Positions 57,314 through 64,000 of a stretch of DNA of 64,000 nt are shown piece by piece. Under the pieces are notes generated by a model. That model was not told the DNA's origin and made no database searches. It was given only the letters and a program-made list of their open reading frames with translations. The stretch lies in assembly GCF_000384295.1 (NCBI RefSeq), contig NZ_KB913037.1, positions 4,350,868 to 4,414,867 on the forward strand, read 5' to 3'. The DNA comes from Amycolatopsis balhimycina FH 1894. Lineage in GTDB: Bacteria; Actinomycetota; Actinomycetes; Mycobacteriales; Pseudonocardiaceae. Within the stretch, counting starts at the first letter, position 1; each line of letters starts with the position of its first letter. Position numbers and translations under genes: made by a program.

Positions 57314-58735
57314 CTACGTGAGGTACACGTACTCGTAGTCGAAGGGCTTCCCGTTGATGCCCTGCCGCGGCGGCGCGACCCAGCTCGCGATCTTCCCCCG
57401 CTCGTACACCGGGTGCATCAGCGAACGGACGAACGTGAGGTCCTCGGTCGTGGGCAGCCACTTGCGTTTGCCGGCTTCCCAGGTCGTCTCGTCGACGATG
57501 GTGCCGTCGGGAGTGACGTGGTGGCCGGAGTTTATGCCCACTTCGCGGTTGAAGCCAGGGTGCGGCAACCGGAACGTGAAGTCGATGCCGGCGTCGGAGA
57601 GGATCTTGTTCCAGCGTTTCACACCGGTTTGGCAGTCGGCCACGTACTCGCTGCGCAGGTCGAGGTTGAGCAGCAGGATCGCCTGCAGTTCCTCGGTCGT
57701 CCACGTACCGTCGCCGTTCGGCCGCTCGATGGTGCGGGCGTCCCCGGTGAGCTTGTGGTCGTCCTTGCGGCGGGTCTCCTGCCAGCGGCCCTTGAGCCCG
57801 GCGGTGTAGTAGTTCGCCGCGTTCGTCGACGTCTCGCTGCCGAACAGGTCGAGCGACACGGTGTAGTGGAAGTTGATGTACTTCTGGATGACGTCCAGCG
57901 GGATGCCGCCGTGCGGGCCGATGTCGAGCGTGTCGTGCTCGCGGATCAGCTCGGCGCTGCGGATCACCACGCGGTCGACGCCGGTGGTGCCGACCATCAT
58001 GTGGTGCGCTTCTTCTTTGAGCATGAACTCGCAGGTGCGCGAGAGCGGGTCGAAGGAGCTCTCCTTGAGCGTGCCGAGCTGGTACTTCCCGTCGCGGTCG
58101 GTGAAGTAGGTGAACATGTAGAAGGCCAGCCAGTCGGCGGTCTCCTCGTTGAACGCGCCGAGGATGCGCGGCGCGTCCGGGCTCCCGGAGTTGCGCAGCA
58201 GCAGCCCTTCGGCCTCGTCACGGCCTTCGCGGCCGAAGTAGGCGTGCAGCAGGTACACCATCGCCCACAGGTGACGGCCTTCTTCGACGTTGACCTGGAA
58301 CAGGTTGCGCAGGTCGTACAGGCTCGGCGCGGTGAGCCCGAGGAGCTTCTGCTGTTCGACCGACGCCGGTTCGGTGTCGCCCTGGATGACGATCAGCCGC
58401 TGCAGGTCGGCGCGGTACTCGCCGGGCACCTGCTGCCAGACCGGCTCGCCCTGGTGCTCGCCGAAGGCGATCCGCCGGTCGGGGTCGCGCTCGGCGAGGA
58501 AGATGCCCCAGCGGTAGTCGGGCACGTTGACGTGGTCGAAGTGCGCCCAGCCCTCGCGGCCGACGCTGACCGCGGTGCGCAGGTAGACGCCCTGCGTCTC
58601 CAGCGTCGGGCCCATCTCGCCCCACCAGTGCATGAACTTCGGCTGCCAGCCCTCCAGCGCGCGCTGCAGCCGCCGGTCCTCGGAGAGGTTGACGTTGTTG
58701 GGGATCTTGGCGTCGTAGTCGATCTTCTCGGGCAT
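57314..58735 (-). CDS. boxB: Benzoyl-CoA 2,3-epoxidase, oxygenase subunit BoxB
   Basis: 473-residue diiron oxygenase that epoxidises benzoyl-CoA with O2. Iron motifs ExxH are seen in EEGRHLW (E152, H155) and EEAHHMM (241-247). RSLMHPVYERGKIASWVAPP and the start PEKIDYDAKIPNNVNLSEDRRLQRALEGWQPKF are characteristic. ATG at 58735. Second gene after boxC, six bases apart. The reductase subunit BoxA is absent from the window. Confidence 0.95.
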   Translation of the reverse strand: MPEKIDYDAKIPNNVNLSEDRRLQRALEGWQPKFMHWWGEMGPTLETQGVYLRTAVSVGREGWAHFDHVNVPDYRWGIFLAERDPDRRIAFGEHQGEPVWQQVPGEYRADLQRLIVIQGDTEPASVEQQKLLGLTAPSLYDLRNLFQVNVEEGRHLWAMVYLLHAYFGREGRDEAEGLLLRNSGSPDAPRILGAFNEETADWLAFYMFTYFTDRDGKYQLGTLKESSFDPLSRTCEFMLKEEAHHMMVGTTGVDRVVIRSAELIREHDTLDIGPHGGIPLDVIQKYINFHYTVSLDLFGSETSTNAANYYTAGLKGRWQETRRKDDHKLTGDARTIERPNGDGTWTTEELQAILLLNLDLRSEYVADCQTGVKRWNKILSDAGIDFTFRLPHPGFNREVGINSGHHVTPDGTIVDETTWEAGKRKWLPTTEDLTFVRSLMHPVYERGKIASWVAPPRQGINGKPFDYEYVYLT

Positions 58736-58740
58736 CTGCG

Positions 58741-60360
58741 CTAGACCCGCTTCCTGTCGAAGACGGCCTTCTGACCGGTACCGTAGCGGCGCAGCGCGCC
58801 CTCCGGCCCGGACGCGTTCGGCCGGGTGAAAATCCAGTTCTGCCAAGCCGCCAGCCGGCCGAAGATCTTGGTCTCGATGGTCTCTGGACCGACGAACCGG
58901 TGGTTGGCCTCCATGCCGGTGAGCGCGTCCGGGGACAGCGACGCGCGGCCTTCGAGGGCGATCCGGATCTCGTCCTCCCAGTCGAGGTCGTCCGGCGCGT
59001 CGGTGACCAGGCCGAGTTCGAGGGCTTCGGACGCGCTGAGGTTCCGGTCCTTCTCGCGCGCGAGCCAGGCGAGGTGGTCGTCGTCGCCGTAGAACCGCGC
59101 CTGCAGGCGGGTCAGGCCGTTGCCCATCGGGAACGCGCCGAAGTTGGCTTCACTGAGCCTGATCGTGGCGCGGTCTTCGGAATCTTCGTCGTCGATCGGC
59201 GGGCCGTCCAGGATGTACTGCCGGTCGGCGGCCAGCGCGATCTCCAGCAGCGCGCCGGTGAAGCAGCTGCCCGGTTCGATGAGCGCGATCAGGCTGCGGC
59301 TGGTGACGTCGAGGCGTTTGAGCGTGCGCTTGAAGTAGTGCGTGATCTCGTTGGCCAGCCAGTCCTTCCCGCCGAGGACGGCCTGCTCGTGCGCTTCGAC
59401 CTTCGCGGGGTCGCCCTGGGTCCGCAGGATCCACGTGCCCGCTTCGACCTCGTTGGTGCGCAGCCGCAGGATGGCGTCGTCGAGCTCGCGGGTCATGGCG
59501 AGGAACCAGCCACCCGCGCCCTCTTCGTGCAAGTCGCCGGGGTCGTTCTCGGGTCCCTTGATGGTGATGGTGGCCTGGTCACGGGCCACCTCGACGTCGA
59601 CATGGCGATGTTCCAGCGGGGTCAGCTCGATGCCGCCCTCGCCGGTCCGGCCGGACTCGCGCGCGATCTCCCGTGCCCGCTTCGCCACGGCCTCGCGGAA
59701 CCCCTGACGCGGCACCAGTTCGTCGACCAGCCGCCAGTCGACCGCGGTCTTGCCCTTGACGCCGTCCGGGCGCGTCGCGAAGACGTCGGCGAGGTCCCTG
59801 CGCACGCGCCGTTTGTCGACGACCCGGGTGAGGCCGCCGGTGCCGGGCAGCACGCCGAGCAGCGGCACCTCGGGCAGCGCGACGGTCGAGGAGTTGTCGT
59901 CGATCAGCAGGATCTTCTCGCAGGCCAGCGCGATCTCGTAGCCGCCGCCGGCGCAGGTGCCGTTCACCGCGGCCACGTACGTCTGGCCGGAGTGCTCGGT
60001 GGCGTCCTCCATGCCGTTGCGGGTCTCGTTGGTGAACTTGCAGAAGTTCACCTTCCAGTGGTGCTCGGACGCGGCGAGCATGCGGATGTTCGCGCCCGCG
60101 CAGAACACCTTGTCCTTCGCGCTGGTCACGACGACCACGCGGACCCCGGGGTGCTCGAACCGCAGGCGCTGGGTGGCGTCGTAGAGCTCGATGTCGACCC
60201 CGAGGTCGTAGGAGTTGAGCTTGAGCTCGTAGCCCGGGACCAGCCCACCCTGCTCGTCGACGTCCAGTTCGAGCCAGGCCACCTCCCCGTCGATCTGGAG
60301 GCGCCAATGGCGGTACTCGTCCGGACGGCGGTCGAAGGTCACCGGTGTGGTGGTGGTCAC
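58741..60360 (-). CDS. boxC: Benzoyl-CoA-dihydrodiol lyase BoxC
   Basis: Cleaves the 2,3-epoxide/dihydrodiol of benzoyl-CoA and releases formate. 539 residues with two enoyl-CoA-hydratase-like halves: VVVTSAKDKVFCAGANIRML and AAVNGTCAGGGYEIALACEKIL in the first (about 75-165), and SRSLIALIEPGSCFTGALLEIALAADRQY in the second. GTG start at 60360. First enzyme gene of the box operon. Confidence 0.95.
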   Translation of the reverse strand: MTTTTPVTFDRRPDEYRHWRLQIDGEVAWLELDVDEQGGLVPGYELKLNSYDLGVDIELYDATQRLRFEHPGVRVVVVTSAKDKVFCAGANIRMLAASEHHWKVNFCKFTNETRNGMEDATEHSGQTYVAAVNGTCAGGGYEIALACEKILLIDDNSSTVALPEVPLLGVLPGTGGLTRVVDKRRVRRDLADVFATRPDGVKGKTAVDWRLVDELVPRQGFREAVAKRAREIARESGRTGEGGIELTPLEHRHVDVEVARDQATITIKGPENDPGDLHEEGAGGWFLAMTRELDDAILRLRTNEVEAGTWILRTQGDPAKVEAHEQAVLGGKDWLANEITHYFKRTLKRLDVTSRSLIALIEPGSCFTGALLEIALAADRQYILDGPPIDDEDSEDRATIRLSEANFGAFPMGNGLTRLQARFYGDDDHLAWLAREKDRNLSASEALELGLVTDAPDDLDWEDEIRIALEGRASLSPDALTGMEANHRFVGPETIETKIFGRLAAWQNWIFTRPNASGPEGALRRYGTGQKAVFDRKRV

Positions 60361-60392
60361 TCTCCCGATTGTCTACATGAGTCAGACGGACG
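60361..60392 (-). promoter_or_regulatory. Short gap before boxC with inverted repeat
   Basis: CTACA and TGTAG face each other across about 23 bases, and TGAGTCAGACGGACGTCA between them is partly palindromic. It could be a regulator site for the box genes if they start here, although the gap is only 32 bases and the upstream gene may be co-transcribed. Confidence 0.4.
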
Positions 60393-60830
60393 TCAATGTT
60401 GTGTAGAAACTTGATCTCCCGAGGTCACCCGGTTGACGGTCGCCCACGCCCACGTCAGGAACACCCAGAGCGCCAACCCCGCGGCGGCGTCGGTGAAGAT
60501 CGTCGCGAAGAAGAACGCCGGAATCCGCGGAACGCCGGTCAGGAAGTGACCGAGGGTGATCATCCCGGCCAGCGAATAGACCAAGAGGAACGCGAACGCC
60601 TTCGGGTAGCGGCCTTGCCGGTACGCGCGGTAGCCGAACCAGCCGAACGTCGTGAAGAGCACCCAGCCGAAGGCGACGACGATCCCCGCGCCAAGCGTGG
60701 GGACACCCGGCAACTGCGGGTAGTCGGCGACGCTGACGGCGTTGTGTGCGTAGTGGATTGTCGTGCTGACCAGCGAGAAGCCGAGGATGACACGAAGCGG
60801 CGCCAGTCCCCTGTCCTGAAGAACGTCCAT
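60393..60830 (-). CDS. Small four-span membrane protein at the head of the box genes
   Basis: 145 residues with about four hydrophobic spans and polar loops; LRVILGFSLVSTTIHYAHNAVSV and GYRAYRQGRYPKAFAFLLVYSLAG are the most distinctive parts. No transporter motif. ATG 60830 or GTG 60833; GGGGG precedes both. The gene ends 32 bases before boxC, so co-transcription and a role in aromatic acid use are possible, but I do not recognise the family. Confidence 0.7.
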   Translation of the reverse strand: MDVLQDRGLAPLRVILGFSLVSTTIHYAHNAVSVADYPQLPGVPTLGAGIVVAFGWVLFTTFGWFGYRAYRQGRYPKAFAFLLVYSLAGMITLGHFLTGVPRIPAFFFATIFTDAAAGLALWVFLTWAWATVNRVTSGDQVSTQH

Positions 60831-60852
60831 CACAACCCCCGGATTTGATAGA

Positions 60853-60864
60853 TCGCTCTAGCGA
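60853..60864. promoter_or_regulatory. Possible TetR-type operator
   Basis: TCGCT, two bases, AGCGA (60853-60864), flanked by TAGA and CCTA so that the imperfect symmetry extends to about 20 bases. It lies 23 bases before the small membrane gene at the head of the box cluster. No regulator gene adjoins. Confidence 0.45.
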
Positions 60865-60878
60865 GCCTACCGCCCGTA

Positions 60879-60921
60879 GCTTTCACGTGAAAGTGCCGCG
60901 GTGGCACTTTCACGTGAAAGC
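60879..60921. repeat. 19-bp perfect palindrome after the GNAT gene
   Basis: GCTTTCACGTGAAAGTGCC (60879-60897) pairs perfectly with 60903-60921 around five bases. Each arm also contains the palindrome CTTTCACGTGAAAG. It follows the GNAT stop (60927) directly and is a likely terminator. Related copies lie inside the AfsR-like gene. Confidence 0.85.
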
Positions 60922-60926
60922 GGCGC

Positions 60927-61829
60927 TCAGACGAGGTCGATGCGGTGCTGGGCCACCGGGTAACCCGCCTTCGCGAAGGCCTTCGCCATCGGGACGTTGC
61001 CGACGTCGGTACCCGCGACGATCCGGTCCGCGCCGTAGGAGACGAGGTCGTGCGTCGCCTCGACGAGCAGGTCGTAGGCGTAGCCGTGACCGCGGTGCTC
61101 CGGCACCACAGCGATGTAGCCGACCACCGGGTCGTAGACGTTGCGGCTCGGCATCGTGAGGCCGGCGAGCTCGCCTTCGCGCGTGTACGCCAGCCGCCAC
61201 CAGTCCCGCGGCCCTGGCATCCACCGCATGATGTCGAGGTCTTCGCGCGCCGCCGCGTCGAGGCCGTGCTCCTCGACGGTCTTCCGCACGTGCGCGTCGA
61301 GACTGCCGACGTGCACCCGCTTGAAGACGTCGAGGATGACGTCGTCGTCGGGCTCCGGCCGGAACTCGAGCCTGCCCGGCTTCTCCGGCAGGCCGTTTTC
61401 CGGGGTCCAGCGGAAGCGGTAGCGCTCGACGAGCTTGCGGAAGCCCGCCTTCTCGGCCGCCTCGACGCGGCCGTTCACTTCGTGCGCGACTTCCGGATCG
61501 TCCTGCCACCCCGGCGGGGTGGTCAGCGAGTACTCCGCGCGCAGCGGCGCCGTCTTCAGCAGGTGGACACCCGCGTCGAAGTCGGTGAAGTCGAACCAGT
61601 CCAGCGCGATCGGGGTTTCTTCGCCGGGCTTGGCCCACCAGGCGGCGCGGGCCACGACGACGTCGTCACGCAGCGCGACCCACGTCCACTCGGGCCGGTA
61701 TTCGCCCTTTTTCGCCATCTCGGTGAAGTCGTCGCCGAGCAGCGTGCGGCCGACGAGACCGCGGTCGGGCAGGGAGGTGAACAGTGCTTCTTCGCCCGCT
61801 TCGAGCGGGCGCACGACCAGTTCGGTCAT
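60927..61829 (-). CDS. GNAT-family N-acetyltransferase
   Basis: 300 residues with two GNAT folds: a degenerate N-terminal one (about 1-140) and a complete C-terminal one (about 150-295) with VVPEHRGHGYAYDLLVEATHDLV as acetyl-CoA loop and VGNVPMAKAFAKAGYPVAQHR. Substrate unknown. ATG at 61829 with GGAAGGA before it. A leader ORF and a perfect hairpin lie upstream, suggesting post-transcriptional control. Confidence 0.88.
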   Translation of the reverse strand: MTELVVRPLEAGEEALFTSLPDRGLVGRTLLGDDFTEMAKKGEYRPEWTWVALRDDVVVARAAWWAKPGEETPIALDWFDFTDFDAGVHLLKTAPLRAEYSLTTPPGWQDDPEVAHEVNGRVEAAEKAGFRKLVERYRFRWTPENGLPEKPGRLEFRPEPDDDVILDVFKRVHVGSLDAHVRKTVEEHGLDAAAREDLDIMRWMPGPRDWWRLAYTREGELAGLTMPSRNVYDPVVGYIAVVPEHRGHGYAYDLLVEATHDLVSYGADRIVAGTDVGNVPMAKAFAKAGYPVAQHRIDLV

Positions 61830-61840
61830 GGAAATCCTTC

Positions 61841-61856
61841 CGGGAGCGCGCTCCCG
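61841..61856 (-). promoter_or_regulatory. Hairpin between the leader ORF and the GNAT gene
   Basis: CGGGAGCGCGCTCCCG is a perfect 16-base palindrome that sits just before the GNAT ribosome site and just after the leader ORF stop. A stem here could be opened by ribosomes finishing the leader ORF. Confidence 0.6.
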
Positions 61857-61857
61857 G

Positions 61858-61914
61858 TCAGACAGCCGGCACCCTCGCGGCGGGGTGGGAGCGCGTGATC
61901 GATGGCGTGATCAT
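61858..61914 (-). CDS. Putative leader peptide (18 residues)
   Basis: Reads MITPSITRSHPAARVPAV then stop. It has an unusually strong ribosome site, AAAGGAGGTG, six bases before the ATG, better than that of any other gene in the window. Its stop is 28 bases before the GNAT start, with a hairpin between. Length, position and ribosome site fit a regulatory leader peptide; no Cys run or single-residue run is seen that would name a signal. Confidence 0.55.
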   Translation of the reverse strand: MITPSITRSHPAARVPAV

Positions 61915-61980
61915 CGGTCCCACCTCCTTTCGCCTGGTCGAGGGTGCGTGCGCGATCCTAGGCGAGCCACCCCCCGGTGA

Positions 61981-64000
61981 TCAACGGATTTTCTGCAGCA
62001 CCACTCGCGTGCTGAGCCGCGGATCGGCGTAGGAGTGCGACGCCTCCAGGACGTACTCGCCCGCGATGTGCTGCCAGCCGTCGCGCCAGGCTTCGGCCGA
62101 CCTCGGCGTGATGACGATGTCGGCCTCGACGGACTGGCCGGGCCGGGCTTCGACGCTCGCGAACCCGGCGAGCCAGCGGTGCGGCCGGTCGCCGCGTTCG
62201 GTCGGGGCCAGGTAGAGCTGGACGACTTCGCGTCCCGTCCGCCGCCCGGTGTTGCGTACGCGAACCCGGACACGGACCCCGCCTTCGTCGTCCGGGTAGG
62301 CGTCGAGTTCTTCGTACACCCAGGTCGTGTAGCCCTGTCCGTGGCCGAACCAGTAGGCGGGCTGCCGGTCGGTGCGGGCCCAGGCGCTGTAGCCGATGTA
62401 GACGCCTTCGTCGTATTCGAGCGCGCCTTCTTCGGGCGTCACGTTGGTGACCGGCGCGTCTTCGAGCTTCGCCGGCCACGTCGTCGGCAGGCGGCCGCCG
62501 GGTTCTTCGCGGCCGAAGAGGACGTCGGCGAGCGCGTCACCGCCGGCCTGGCCGGGGAACCAGGTCAGGAGCACGGCGGCGACGTCGTCCCGCCACGGCA
62601 TCTCCACCGGGGAACCGGCGTTGACCACCACGACGGTGTTCCGGTTGGCTTCGGCGACCCGCGCAACGAGTTCGTCCTGCCGTCCGGGCAAGGCGAGCGA
62701 AGTCCGGTCGAAGCCCTCGCTCTCGACCTCGGCGGTCGTGCCGACCACGACGACGGCGACTTCCGACTTTCCGGCCAGGGCAACGGCTTCCTCGATCGCG
62801 GCGTCCGGGTCGAGCACCGGGCCGCGGTGCCCGAGCGCGAAGGTGACCCAGGCGAAGGTGCCCCGCGCGAACTCCGCCATCTCCGACGGGATCCAGTAGG
62901 TCAGGCTGACGTCCACCGGCTCACCCGCGGTCAGCTCGATCTCCCGCCGCTGTTCGTGCACCTGCATGATGGACGTGAAGATGTCCCCGCCCTCCGGCAG
63001 GTTCACGCCGTCGAAGAGGGTCTGGCCGGCCACGGTGAGGCGGAGGTCGCCGGGGCCGGTGACGCCGAAGGTGTGCGTGCCGCTCTGCTCCGGCAGGAAG
63101 GTGGCGGCGATCTCGACCGACGCGAGCGTCCCGATGTCGAGCCCGGCCGGCAGTTCGCCGATCCAGTCGATCCTGGCTTTCCGCAAGGGAAATTCAGCCA
63201 ATCGGGTGCCGTCGGCGGCACGGGCCGTCGCGCGGAGCCGGAAATTGTCGGTGGCCGACGGTAGCGTCGTTCGCGGATCGGCACCGGGGGCGTACGTGAG
63301 CTCGGTGCCCGGGGGAACGGCCGCTTTCAGGCCGTCGAGAGGGGAGACGACGTGATCGGGGAACACGGTGGCACTGCCACCACCGAGGATCTTCGGGTCC
63401 GCGGCCAGCGCGCCGATGAGCGCGACGCTCTGCGGCTCGCGCAGCGGCAGCAGGCCGGTTTCGTTGCTGAGCAGGACGAAAGACCGGTGCGCGACCTCGC
63501 GGGCGAGCGCGTCACCGTCCACATCGGACTGAACAGGTACCGGGGTGCCGCCGAGCGCGCCGGTCCGACGGGCGAGCAGGAGCACCCGGCGGACCATGGC
63601 GTCGACCACGTCGGGGTGCACCTCGCCGCCGCGCACGGCTTCGGCGAGCCGTTCGCCGAACACCGTGCGGGGGCCGGGCATCGCGACGTCAAGCCCGCCG
63701 TTGGCGGAGGCGACGGTGTCGCGCGCGGCCAGCCAGTCGGAGACGACGAAGCCGTCGAAGCCCCATTCGCCGCGCAGCACGCCGTTGAGCAGCTCGGCGT
63801 GCTGGGTCATCGTGACACCGCCGACGCTGTTGTAGGCGGCCATGATCCCCCACGGCTTGGCCCGCCGGACGATGAGTTCGAACGGCGCGAGGTAGAGCTC
63901 GCGCAGCGCGCGTTCGCTGACGCGGACGTCGACGGTGAAGCGTTCGGTCTCGAAGTCGTTGGCGACGAAGTGCTTGACCGTGACGGCGACCCCGCCGTCC
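61981..64000 (-). CDS. Glycoside hydrolase family 3 beta-glucosidase, partial (5' end missing)
   Basis: About 672 residues are visible; the N-terminus runs off the right edge. KHFVANDFETER marks the end of the GH3 barrel, and GFDGFVVSDW carries the nucleophile Asp. The second GH3 domain follows (SNETGLLPLREPQSVALIGALAADPKILGGGSA). A PA14-like insert (LPEQSGTHTFGVTGPGDLRLTVAGQTLFDG) is present, and the C-terminus is a fibronectin-III-like domain (RNTGRRTGREVVQLYLAP). This is the layout of cytosolic or secreted beta-glucosidases acting on oligosaccharides or plant glycosides. Signal peptide cannot be judged. Confidence 0.93.
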   Translation of the reverse strand, partial: DGGVAVTVKHFVANDFETERFTVDVRVSERALRELYLAPFELIVRRAKPWGIMAAYNSVGGVTMTQHAELLNGVLRGEWGFDGFVVSDWLAARDTVASANGGLDVAMPGPRTVFGERLAEAVRGGEVHPDVVDAMVRRVLLLARRTGALGGTPVPVQSDVDGDALAREVAHRSFVLLSNETGLLPLREPQSVALIGALAADPKILGGGSATVFPDHVVSPLDGLKAAVPPGTELTYAPGADPRTTLPSATDNFRLRATARAADGTRLAEFPLRKARIDWIGELPAGLDIGTLASVEIAATFLPEQSGTHTFGVTGPGDLRLTVAGQTLFDGVNLPEGGDIFTSIMQVHEQRREIELTAGEPVDVSLTYWIPSEMAEFARGTFAWVTFALGHRGPVLDPDAAIEEAVALAGKSEVAVVVVGTTAEVESEGFDRTSLALPGRQDELVARVAEANRNTVVVVNAGSPVEMPWRDDVAAVLLTWFPGQAGGDALADVLFGREEPGGRLPTTWPAKLEDAPVTNVTPEEGALEYDEGVYIGYSAWARTDRQPAYWFGHGQGYTTWVYEELDAYPDDEGGVRVRVRVRNTGRRTGREVVQLYLAPTERGDRPHRWLAGFASVEARPGQSVEADIVITPRSAEAWRDGWQHIAGEYVLEASHSYADPRLSTRVVLQKIR

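Overview
The window is a 64 kb stretch of a high-GC actinobacterial chromosome. The gene set and protein sequences point to the Pseudonocardiaceae, most likely Amycolatopsis or a close relative. Supporting signs are a mycothiol-dependent isomerase-type protein, a SARP/AfsR-like regulator, a DasR-like GntR regulator with a dre-like operator, a four-gene ectoine/5-hydroxyectoine operon, many GTG/TTG starts and heavy third-position GC. No rRNA, tRNA, transposase, integrase, prophage or CRISPR array was seen.

Layout. 1-9.8 kb: 5' part of groEL behind two CIRCE operators, a membrane Ser/Thr kinase, a cold-shock protein, two adjacent AIM24-family genes, moeA, an ArsR/MFS efflux pair, a small stress membrane protein, then psd-pssA. 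10-14 kb: a tandem AAA ATPase bracketed by 21-bp-period repeat arrays, LytR_C and DUF3263 genes, and def. This order (groEL, moeA, psd, pssA, AAA ATPase, LytR_C, DUF3263, def) and the later thiamine block follow the Rv0440-Rv0414 region of Mycobacterium tuberculosis as I remember it, so the left 25 kb looks like ancestral core. 14-17.5 kb: secreted GH15 enzyme and an HtrA-like protease. 17.5-25.6 kb: thiamine biosynthesis (thiC-thiD behind a TPP riboswitch, a second thiD, thiG-thiS-thiO behind another TPP riboswitch, divergent thiE), interrupted by a secreted phosphodiesterase and a MarR gene.

25.6-35.3 kb: a Thr/Pro-rich membrane protein, a PLP dehydratase, an MFS exporter, a GntR regulator divergent from an aminosugar SIS protein and kinase, DUF3159, an SGNH esterase and an ArfA-like OmpA protein with a membrane partner. 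35.4-36.8 kb: a translationally coupled pair of unknown function whose first protein resembles the DUF6932 nucleotidyltransferase-like family; this is the best candidate for an undescribed system. 37-41 kb: an MmpS-like membrane protein and a large AfsR-type regulator. 41.5-44.6 kb: ectABCD. 44.8-55 kb: a patatin-like protein, an oxidoreductase/HxlR pair, DUF445 and DUF4393 genes, a mycothiol-dependent enzyme, a dipeptidase/MarR pair and a VOC protein. 54.9-60.8 kb: an aerobic benzoyl-CoA (box) cluster: boxC, boxB, CoA ligase, amidohydrolase and a small membrane protein, without boxA. 60.9-64 kb: a GNAT protein behind a leader ORF and a partial GH3 beta-glucosidase.

A recurrent theme is long, near-perfect palindromes in gene ends, several of which fall into sequence families repeated at distant places. 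Most sit between convergent genes and probably act as bidirectional terminators, but one family also appears inside the coding sequence of the AfsR-like regulator.
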